DNA of 5,894 bases from Archangium sp. (lineage in GTDB: Bacteria > Myxococcota > Myxococcia > Myxococcales > Myxococcaceae). The stretch is taken from NCBI GenBank assembly GCA_016793525.1, contig JAEUJT010000403.1, forward strand, positions 1 to 5,894, read 5' to 3'. This document shows positions 1 through 5,431 of the stretch, piece by piece. The notes beneath the pieces were generated by a model that searched no databases, was not told the DNA's origin, and saw only the letters and a list, made by a program, of their open reading frames with translations. The position numbers were made by a program, and so were the translations under genes. Position 1 is the stretch's first letter. Each line of letters begins with the position of its first letter.

Positions 1-465
1 CGTCGCCGAGATCGCCGTCGCCTCGCGCACCACGTCACCCGCCTGGAGCGGGCCCCAGCCGGTCGCGCTCTTCCGCTGCGCGTCGCCGGAGGACTGCACC
101 ACGGTCAGCGGCTGAAATGGCGCGGCTTCGGCGACGGTCACTGGCGGCTGCGCGGCGCTGTCAGCCACGTCGACCTGCACGGCCAGCACCAGCACCGCCG
201 CAGCAGCCAACGCCAGCCCCGCGGCGACCCACGGCCACCGCAGCGGAGGCGCGAGGCCTTCGTCTGCGGCCTCAGCCAACTTCGCGCCCACTCGGCGGAA
301 CCCGACGTCGCTCAGCGTGTACGGCGTGAGGCCCGCCAGCAGCGCCCTCCGCCCGCGCGCGTCGCGCACCGACTGCCGGCACGCCGCACACGCAGCGAGG
401 TGCGCGTCGGCCCCCGAGGGATCGATGGCCGCGGCTTCGAGGGCCTCGGGCGTCAGGTGGCTCAC
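1..465 (-). CDS. Zinc-finger, FecR-like anti-sigma factor (3' end outside window)
   Basis: This is probably the membrane-bound antagonist of the ECF sigma factor encoded just upstream. Its frame opens with GTG at 465-463, overlapping the sigma stop as GTGA, with a good ribosome site (GGAGG at 476-472, 6 bases away). The 155 visible residues show three parts. First comes a cytoplasmic N-terminus with HLAACAAC at residues 22-29, the HxxxCxxC signature of zinc-binding anti-sigma domains (H22, C26, C29). A single hydrophobic helix follows at about 77-98 (WPWVAAGLALAAAAVLVLAV). A presumably periplasmic part follows, in which WGPLQAGDVVREATAIS (137-153) resembles the start of a FecR-type domain. 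The gene continues past the left edge, so its length and C-terminal domain are unknown. Zinc motif, helix and gene order together make the anti-sigma role strong; the FecR assignment is less certain. Confidence 0.82.
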   Translation of the reverse strand, partial: MSHLTPEALEAAAIDPSGADAHLAACAACRQSVRDARGRRALLAGLTPYTLSDVGFRRVGAKLAEAADEGLAPPLRWPWVAAGLALAAAAVLVLAVQVDVADSAAQPPVTVAEAAPFQPLTVVQSSGDAQRKSATGWGPLQAGDVVREATAISAT

Positions 466-1028
466 GGCACGCCTCCAAAAAATTCAGCCAACGCTGGGTC
501 TGCCTTGGCCAGGGCCTCGAGCTCGCGGCGCGCGTAGAACAGGCGCGTACGCACCGTCAGCACGTTTGTCCCCAACGTCTCGGCGATGGTGTGCGCGTCG
601 ATGCCCTGCAGGTCGTGCATGACGAGCACCGCCCGCTTCTTCGGCGCCACCGCCTGGAGGAGCGCCTCGACTCGGGCCTGCCGCTCGGCGGAGAGCGTCA
701 CCTCGACCGGTTGCATCGCCGGGTCGACCACCTCGGGCACGTCGTCGACGAGCTCGAGGCGCGCGCGGGTGTGGGTGCGGCGGGCCTTGAGCGCGACATG
801 AATGGCGACCCGGTAGAGCCAGGTGGTGAAGGCGCTTTTGCCCTGGAACCGGCTGATGCTGCGAAACACCTCGATGAAGACGTCTTGCAGCACGTCTTCG
901 AGCTCGGCTCGCGGCACCATGAAGGTGAGCTGGCGCGCGACCTGCCGGTGGTGGGCGTCGTAGAGCTCGCGAAACGCGGCAGGGTCTCCCGCCTGGGCCC
1001 GCTCGACCACGCCAGTGCCCGCCCGCAT
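462..1028 (-). CDS. ECF-type RNA polymerase sigma factor
   Basis: This is an alternative sigma factor that would direct RNA polymerase to a small regulon, probably in response to an envelope signal. From ATG 1028 it has 188 residues, typical for ECF sigma factors. Region 2 spans about 18-84: FRELYDAHHRQ, then the core-binding stretch LEDVLQDVFIEVFRSI (43-58) and FTTWLYRVAIHVALKARR (67-84), which would recognise the -10 element. Region 4 spans about 118-173, with LQGIDAHTIAETLG followed by recognition helix NVLTVRTRLFYARREL (155-170). No region 3 or C-terminal extension is seen. The start is uncertain: the frame stays open up to 1142, but the conserved domain begins soon after 1028 and the preceding part looks non-conserved. 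No clear Shine-Dalgarno sequence precedes 1028. The stop overlaps the anti-sigma start, so the two are translationally coupled. Confidence 0.93.
   Translation of the reverse strand: MRAGTGVVERAQAGDPAAFRELYDAHHRQVARQLTFMVPRAELEDVLQDVFIEVFRSISRFQGKSAFTTWLYRVAIHVALKARRTHTRARLELVDDVPEVVDPAMQPVEVTLSAERQARVEALLQAVAPKKRAVLVMHDLQGIDAHTIAETLGTNVLTVRTRLFYARRELEALAKADPALAEFFGGVP
472..476 (-). promoter_or_regulatory. Ribosome binding site of the anti-sigma gene
   Basis: On the minus strand, GGAGG (476-472) stands 6 bases before the GTG at 465-463. It lies inside the last codons of the sigma gene. It settles the GTG as the anti-sigma start despite the non-ATG codon, and it suggests that both proteins are made in linked amounts. 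Confidence 0.75.
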
Positions 1029-1168
1029 CGCGCGCGCGTGTACCGCCCCGTTCGACCATGTGTCCAGCGCCTGCACAGCCTTCTGTACCCGCGGCGGAGG
1101 GGCCCATTCACCCCGGGCCAGGCATCGCTTGCGAGGCGCCACGAGGTGTGCGACGTGCCGGGCTTCCC
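1029..1168. promoter_or_regulatory. Divergent promoter region between sigma factor and methyltransferase
   Basis: This is the only divergent intergenic region in the window, so promoters for both the sigma/anti-sigma operon (minus) and the methyltransferase operon (plus) should lie here, or slightly inside the flanking 5' ends, whose starts are uncertain. I found no convincing ECF-type GGAAC/GTC pair and no sigma-54 -24/-12 pair with correct spacing. A weak minus-strand candidate is TGGACA (1066-1061), 18 bases, then TACACG (1042-1037), which would start transcription almost at the sigma ATG. A short inverted repeat, GGCCC-N9-GGGCC, sits at 1101-1119 and could be an operator or chance in such GC-rich DNA. 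The location is well supported; the specific boxes are not. Confidence 0.45.
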
Positions 1169-1897
1169 GTGTCCACCACCTCCACGCTCCGCCTCGGCCA
1201 GACGCTGTTTCGGCTGCGCAGTGTGACCCCGGTGCCAGTGATTCTCGTCGCGGGCTGGCTGTTGTGGGACGCGCGCGCCGACGTGCGGCCCTTCGACCTC
1301 GAGCTCGACGTGCTGGGCGTCGCCCTCGCGTTGGCTGGCCAGGCGCTCCGCTTCGCCACGCTGGGCCTGGTCCCCGAAGGCACCAGCGGCCAGAACCTGG
1401 TGATTCAGGCGGCGGTGCTCAACACCCGGGGCCCGTACGCCCATGTGCGCAACCCGCTCTACGTGGGCAACCTGGGCCTGGTGCTGGGCCTGCTGTGCGC
1501 GGCCAACGTGCCGGTCGTCTACGCGCTGGGGCTCGGCTTCTTCTTCGGCGAGTACTTCTTCATCATTCGCGCCGAAGAACACTTCCTCCGTGGCAAGTTT
1601 GGCCCCGCGTTCGACGAGTTTTGCGCCACAGTTCCGCGCTGGGTTCCTCGGCTGACGCCGGCGTACCCAGAAGGCCGGCTCCGCGAAGGTGATTTCGACT
1701 GGAAACGGGCGCTGAAGAAGGAGATCAACCCCTTCGCCGCCTGGGTGTCGGGCTTGGTGGCGCTGTGGCTGTGGCACGGCTGGGCGCGTGGAACGCTGAC
1801 GGAGCCCACGGCGGCGCTCCTCGTCGGCCTCGAGGCGGTGACGCTGGTGGCGTTGGGCGTCGTCAAAGCGTGGAAGAAAGGGTGGTTGTTCACATGA
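1169..1897 (+). CDS. Isoprenylcysteine/phospholipid methyltransferase-like membrane protein
   Basis: A predicted integral-membrane S-adenosylmethionine-dependent methyltransferase of the ICMT/PEMT superfamily, 242 residues from GTG 1169. The family hallmark GPYAHVRNPLYVGN lies at 88-101, and the second cofactor/substrate motif is EEHFLRGKFGPAFDEF (136-151) followed by VPRWVPR (155-161). Hydrophobic helices occur at about 20-33, 48-67, 100-133 (a long hairpin), 190-205 and 213-232. The last two form an extension of about 80 residues beyond the catalytic motif. Asn95 occupies the place usually held by His in the R-H-P form of the motif; RNP variants are known in bacterial relatives. The substrate cannot be inferred, since bacteria generally lack CaaX prenylation; lipid or small hydrophobic molecules are possible. 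GTG 1148, preceded by GCGAGG at 1131-1136, is an alternative start. I prefer 1169 because the conserved LGQTLFRLRS segment begins just after it. It heads a three-gene operon. Confidence 0.83.
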   Translation: MSTTSTLRLGQTLFRLRSVTPVPVILVAGWLLWDARADVRPFDLELDVLGVALALAGQALRFATLGLVPEGTSGQNLVIQAAVLNTRGPYAHVRNPLYVGNLGLVLGLLCAANVPVVYALGLGFFFGEYFFIIRAEEHFLRGKFGPAFDEFCATVPRWVPRLTPAYPEGRLREGDFDWKRALKKEINPFAAWVSGLVALWLWHGWARGTLTEPTAALLVGLEAVTLVALGVVKAWKKGWLFT

Positions 1898-2754
1898 GCA
1901 AGCAACGTGAAGCGCAGACCCACGGGCGCCGGCCCTCCCCGGCGTGGAACGAGCTCGACGCCGCCGAAGCGGCCCCGAAGCGCAGCACAGGCGCTCCGGC
2001 CGAGCTCCACCCTGAGATGCACGGCGACCTGGTGCGCCGCTTCGAAGGCAGCGCGGTGCTGCAGCGGCTCCTCACCTCGTCTGGCTCGTTGGCCGATGTC
2101 GAAGACGTGGCCGAGGCGTTTCGCGAGGCGATCGCCGCCGAAGCCCCCGCCTCGGTCGTCATTCAAGCGCTGTGGGAAGACGAGCCCCGCTTCGAGCGGC
2201 CCACCGTCGCCCGCCAGACCTTCAGCAACCTGCTCGGCCTCTTCGATCTCATCGCCTCGGGCGCAACCGTCGACCTGCGGCCCGAGGCGCCGCCGGTGCG
2301 CACCAAGCGGCCCAAGGCCCCGGCCCCCGCGCCGTTCACCACCGAGCCCGACGAGGCCTTCGTCGAGGCGGCCTGGCGCTACTTCGACGACGCCCCCAAG
2401 GCGCGCGAGCGGCACCAGCATTCGTTCGACAACCGGCAAGACGCGCTCCTCACCTGGCTCGACGACACCGGCCTGAGCGACGAAGGCTTCTCGCTGGTGA
2501 CGATGCTGGTGAGCGACGTGTACGCGATGCTCGAGCTCGGCGGCATGAAGGTGGGCCTGGTGGAGCCGAAGAAGATCCACAAGCGCTTCACCAAGAAGAC
2601 GCTGCCGCCGGCGCTGCTGGCCTGGCTCGAAGAAGGCACGTTCGAGGCGCAAGCCGACGAGACCGCGCCGCTCAAGGCCGCCGACGCGAAGAAGGCGCTC
2701 GACGTGGCGAGGCGCGCGACCGCGGCGATGTGGGCCGCCTGCCGAGTGCCGTAA
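1894..2754 (+). CDS. Two-part hypothetical protein, coupled to the methyltransferase
   Basis: No family recognised. The start is ATG 1894, which overlaps the methyltransferase stop (ATGA, 1894-1897) and has purine-rich AAGGGTGG at 1878-1885 before it. The frame is open further upstream but that part is inside the neighbour. The 286 residues look soluble, with no signal peptide or membrane helix. A basic, disordered N-terminus carries AWNELDA (17-23). A helical region covers about 35-125 (DLVRRFEGSAVLQRLL, then VARQTFSNLLGLFDLIASG). A Pro/Ala/Lys-rich linker lies at about 130-153. A second acidic, helical region follows, with DNRQDALLTWLDDTGLSDEG and VSDVYAMLELGGMKVGLVEP. No catalytic motif is evident. 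Tight coupling to the methyltransferase suggests a shared process or complex. This is inference; such proteins appear to be confined to myxobacteria-like genomes. Confidence 0.85.
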   Translation: MSKQREAQTHGRRPSPAWNELDAAEAAPKRSTGAPAELHPEMHGDLVRRFEGSAVLQRLLTSSGSLADVEDVAEAFREAIAAEAPASVVIQALWEDEPRFERPTVARQTFSNLLGLFDLIASGATVDLRPEAPPVRTKRPKAPAPAPFTTEPDEAFVEAAWRYFDDAPKARERHQHSFDNRQDALLTWLDDTGLSDEGFSLVTMLVSDVYAMLELGGMKVGLVEPKKIHKRFTKKTLPPALLAWLEEGTFEAQADETAPLKAADAKKALDVARRATAAMWAACRVP

Positions 2755-2763
2755 GCTCCCACC

Positions 2764-3318
2764 ATGGCTGGTAAAAAAGACGACGACGAGACGGGCATCA
2801 ACGGCAAGCGCAAGAAGAGCTGGCGCGAGCTCGACGCCCAACGCGGCAAGTCGAAGTACCACTCGCGGCAAGACGACCCCGGCCAGCAGCGCATCGAGCG
2901 CAGCGCGAGCTACGAGAAATACAAGAAGGCGGCCGACTCGCTCTTCAGCGGCGGAGAGCTGCCCAAAGGCCTGGCGGAGACCTTCGACCCCGAAGGCAAA
3001 CGCAAAGACCTGAAGGCCGCGCTCACCAAGATCCGCGAGGCGCCAGATCGCAAGACCTGGGCGGCGCTGGTGGCCGAACACGTCGAGAAGAACCCCGAGC
3101 TGCCCGACGATCTCTACTTCCTCGACTCGCTGCTCGATCACCCGAAAGATCGCATCGTCGACCGCGCGCTGAGCAAGCTCGAGGTGATGCAGGCCGACGG
3201 CCGGCTCCCGAAAGAGAAGACGCCGCGCAGCCTGGAGCAGCGGCTCCGCGCGCTCGAGATGACCTCGATGGACGCCGAGACCCAGGCGCGCGCCAAGGCC
3301 CTGCGCCTCAAGCTGTAA
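2764..3318 (+). CDS. Highly charged hypothetical protein, third gene of the operon
   Basis: No family recognised. The 184 residues begin with ATG 2764, 9 bases after the previous stop. No good Shine-Dalgarno sequence is visible, so translation may depend on coupling. The N-terminal 35 residues are extremely charged and probably disordered: an acidic DDDE patch (6-9), a basic GKRKKS patch, then SWRELDAQRGKSKYHSRQDD (19-38). The remainder is predicted helical: a region around 60-95, then EHVEKNPELPDDLYFLDSLL, which resembles a helix-turn-helix repeat of HEAT or tetratricopeptide type without a clear match, and a Lys/Arg-rich tail ending in KALRLKL. It has no signal peptide or membrane segment, so it is probably cytoplasmic. 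The basic patches would suit nucleic acid or acidic-membrane binding. It shares W-x-E-L-D-A with the preceding protein. Confidence 0.85.
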   Translation: MAGKKDDDETGINGKRKKSWRELDAQRGKSKYHSRQDDPGQQRIERSASYEKYKKAADSLFSGGELPKGLAETFDPEGKRKDLKAALTKIREAPDRKTWAALVAEHVEKNPELPDDLYFLDSLLDHPKDRIVDRALSKLEVMQADGRLPKEKTPRSLEQRLRALEMTSMDAETQARAKALRLKL

Positions 3319-3333
3319 GGCGGCTCGAGCGCG

Positions 3334-5034
3334 TCACGCCACCGCGGCGGGCCCGTCGATGGCCTGGCCACGGCGAATGCGCTCCAAAACGTACGCGAGC
3401 GCGTTGAGCGAGGTGGGCTTGGGCAGGTAGCCGTCCATGCCCGCGCGGCGGCAGGCGGCGATCTCCTCGGGCATCGCCGCAGCCGAGAGCGCGACGATCG
3501 GCACCGACGCCCACGCGCACCCGAGCTTGCGAATACGCTTCGTGGCCTCGAAGCCGTCCATCGCCGGCATGTGAACGTCCATCAAGACGGCCATCACCCG
3601 CCGCTGAGAGATGAGCTCGAGCGCCTCGGCGCCTGACGACGCGACGAGCGCCTTGTACCCAGCGCGCTCGACGAGCGACGAGGCGACCTTCAAGTTGATG
3701 GGGTTGTCGTCGACCACCAGCACCGGGTCAGCGGAGATGGGCTCCGCACGGGCGAGCGGCTGCGCGATGACCACCTGCGCGGCCGACTCCCGGCACTTCT
3801 GCAGCACCGCCGTGAAGCGAAAGGTCGCCCCCTCGCCGAGCTTCGACGTCACCTGAATGCGGCCGCCCATCATCTGCGCCAGCTCGTTCGACAGCGACAG
3901 CCCCAGGCCGGTGCCGCCGAAGCGCCGCGACGTCGACTCGTCGGCTTGCTGGAACGGCACGAAGAGCCTCGATTGCACCTGGGGATCGATGCCGATGCCG
4001 GTGTCTTTCACGTCGACGCGGAGGCGAATCGTCTCCATGGTGACATCGTCGATGCTGGCGATGACCTGCACCCCGCCGACTTCGGTGAACTTGAGCGCGT
4101 TGCTGACCAGGTTTGTCAGCACCTGGCGCATGCGCAGCGAGTCGCCGCGCACCAGCAGAGGAATCGCCTCTTCGAAGTCGAGCGAGAGCGTGAGCTTGCG
4201 CGTCGCCGCCTGGCTGGCGTGGAGCCGAAGCACGTCATCGAACAGCTGGCGAATATCGAACTCGGCTTTCTCGATGACCAGCTTGCCGGCCTCGACCTTG
4301 GAGTGATCGAGCAGATCGTTCAGCAGCGCCACCAGGCTGTGCCCACTGGTCTGAATCAACCGCAGGTGCTCGCGCTGCTCGCTGCTCAACGGCGAATGGA
4401 GGAGCGCCTCGGTCAGCCCCAACACGCCGTGCATCGGGGTTCGCAGCTCGTGGCTCATGTTGGCGAGGAAGCGGGTCTTGGCGACGTTGGCCTGCCGCTC
4501 CGCGTTCAGCGCGCGCACCCGGGAGCGCTCGAACAGCAACGTCCACCCGGCCATGGCCGACATCGACGCCAACATGCGCCCGAGCGACATCAGCGGGGGC
4601 GGCTCGGGCATGCCCGGCAGCTCGAGGTGGAGCATGTAGATGAGGCCCAAGCCAATCGCCGCGACGAACTCCACCACCAACCAGGCGCGCGCCGCGGTGA
4701 GGCCCAGCGTCAGCACCACGAACGAGGGCACCAACGCCAACACCGTCAGGTGCGCCAGGTCGACGCGCTGCTCCGTCAGGGCGGTGCCCAACACCGAAGC
4801 AGTGAGCGCACCGGCAAAAACATGGGTGTGGGTACCGAGCCCAATTCGCCGCCGCCAGAGCGCCCAGGTCATCGGCAGCGTCACCACGTTCATCAGCACC
4901 ACAGAAATGGCGGCGCCCCACAGCCCGAGCGCCACATAGAGCCCCGTGAGGACAAACGTGACCCCCGAGCTCGAGAGCGCTACCGCGATTGCGGACCACC
5001 GGCGATGTTCGTCATCGCCGAGCGCAGGTGTCAT
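3334..5034 (-). CDS. Hybrid sensor histidine kinase with six-helix membrane domain
   Basis: A 566-residue inner-membrane hybrid kinase. Residues 14-168 hold about six hydrophobic helices with very short loops, so it lacks a periplasmic sensor domain and probably senses within the membrane or through its helices. A short coiled segment (169-188) leads to HisKA with the H-box FLANMSHELRTPMHG (phosphorylated His195). The HATPase has the N-box (Asn308, Asn312), DTGIGI (344-349), FVPF (358-361) and GGTGLGLS (373-380). A linker of about 25 residues leads to a receiver domain (437-555) with Asp442/Asp443, phosphoacceptor Asp486 in LMDVHMP, Ser517 and Lys539. All key residues are present, so both kinase and receiver should be active. 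No HPt protein or output regulator lies in the window, so the final target is unknown. The ATG at 5034 is the first start after an in-frame stop (5046-5044) but has no obvious Shine-Dalgarno sequence. Confidence 0.95.
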   Translation of the reverse strand: MTPALGDDEHRRWSAIAVALSSSGVTFVLTGLYVALGLWGAAISVVLMNVVTLPMTWALWRRRIGLGTHTHVFAGALTASVLGTALTEQRVDLAHLTVLALVPSFVVLTLGLTAARAWLVVEFVAAIGLGLIYMLHLELPGMPEPPPLMSLGRMLASMSAMAGWTLLFERSRVRALNAERQANVAKTRFLANMSHELRTPMHGVLGLTEALLHSPLSSEQREHLRLIQTSGHSLVALLNDLLDHSKVEAGKLVIEKAEFDIRQLFDDVLRLHASQAATRKLTLSLDFEEAIPLLVRGDSLRMRQVLTNLVSNALKFTEVGGVQVIASIDDVTMETIRLRVDVKDTGIGIDPQVQSRLFVPFQQADESTSRRFGGTGLGLSLSNELAQMMGGRIQVTSKLGEGATFRFTAVLQKCRESAAQVVIAQPLARAEPISADPVLVVDDNPINLKVASSLVERAGYKALVASSGAEALELISQRRVMAVLMDVHMPAMDGFEATKRIRKLGCAWASVPIVALSAAAMPEEIAACRRAGMDGYLPKPTSLNALAYVLERIRRGQAIDGPAAVA

Positions 5035-5107
5035 TTCAGAAGGCTAATTCCACGCGCGCGGCGACGCTCGCTGACACCTGAGGGTCTGAAGCGACCCGCC
5101 GTCGAAC
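5035..5107 (-). other. Short intergenic gap before the kinase, with a weak hairpin
   Basis: These 73 bases separate the small basic gene from the kinase gene on the same strand. They contain one small perfect inverted repeat, GGGTC (5082-5086) and GACCC (5093-5097), with a 6-base loop. No T-run follows it on the minus strand, so it is not a convincing terminator and read-through into the kinase is plausible. I see no clear promoter. Confidence 0.3.
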
Positions 5108-5395
5108 TCAGCGCTTTTTGGGCGCTTCGAAGGTATCGGCGTTGCGGTTCGCGAACTTCACGCCCTTCTTCTCGAGCGTCTCGAGGGCTTTGGTGCCCTG
5201 CTGCTTCGCGGTCTCGCCCATCTTCACGCCTTCTTTCTTGAAGGACTTGGCGAGCCAGCCGAGCGACTTGAGGCTCTTCTTGGCCGTGTCGATCGACTGC
5301 GTCAGATTTGTGCTGCTGGGACCGGTCGACGGCTTCGCAGCGGTGGCAGGCTTCGTCGACGTCGGGATCTTCGGCTGCGCAACGCGTGCGGGCAT
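5108..5395 (-). CDS. Small, strongly basic Lys/Ala/Thr-rich hypothetical protein
   Basis: A 95-residue protein of unknown function starting at ATG 5395. It has 17 Lys and 3 Arg against 7 acidic residues. Residues 1-30 are low-complexity Pro/Ala/Thr/Ser/Lys (for example KPATAAKPSTGPSS), reminiscent of histone H1-like tails. Residues 31-83 look like one long amphipathic helix (SIDTAKKSLKSLGWLAKS, GETAKQQGTKALETLEKKG), and the end is basic (APKKR). No signal peptide or membrane helix is present. Possible roles are nucleoid or RNA binding, or a surface-binding amphipathic protein; none is demonstrated. It lies 36 bases after the phosphatase stop, on the same strand, with no clear ribosome site. 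The reading frame is supported by orientation, snug packing and a coherent composition, but because it is short and low in complexity I am less sure of it than of its neighbours. Confidence 0.68.
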   Translation of the reverse strand: MPARVAQPKIPTSTKPATAAKPSTGPSSTNLTQSIDTAKKSLKSLGWLAKSFKKEGVKMGETAKQQGTKALETLEKKGVKFANRNADTFEAPKKR

Positions 5396-5431
5396 TGGGC
5401 GAGTGTGTCACACCCGCACACGCCAGGCGAC

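Noticed and set aside
1115..1132. Sigma-54-like promoter (GG...TTGC) upstream of the methyltransferase.
   Set aside because: The distance between the GG (1121-1122) and GC (1131-1132) elements is 8 bases instead of 10, and the -24 box is poor.
1029..1142. Extension of the sigma factor to the upstream ATG at 1142.
   Set aside because: The extra 38 residues show no conserved sigma region and would leave the sigma frame nearly abutting the methyltransferase start. It remains possible, but ATG 1028 fits the usual family length better.
698..1777. 359-codon minus-strand frame spanning the methyltransferase and the sigma gene.
   Set aside because: It is out of frame with the sigma domains and antisense to the methyltransferase; its composition is low-complexity Arg/Ser/Pro/Ala in the sigma half.
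1519..3141. 540-codon open frame on the minus strand, antisense to the methyltransferase and both unknown genes.
   Set aside because: Its protein is Arg/Ala/Leu/Gly/Val-rich with no recognisable domain, and it opposes three genes with good packing and coupling. Long antisense frames are expected where third positions are nearly all G or C.
3319..3333. Palindrome GCTCGAGC (3323-3330) between the convergent stops as a bidirectional terminator.
   Set aside because: It has no loop, extends no further, and no T-run follows on either strand. Motifs of this composition are common in this DNA.
5082..5097. GGGTC/GACCC hairpin as an intrinsic terminator after the small basic gene.
   Set aside because: The stem is only 5 base pairs and no T-run follows on the minus strand.
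3946..5241. 431-codon open frame on the plus strand, antisense to the histidine kinase.
   Set aside because: The minus strand encodes an unambiguous kinase with all motifs. The plus-strand product is His/Arg/Gln-rich with no domain.
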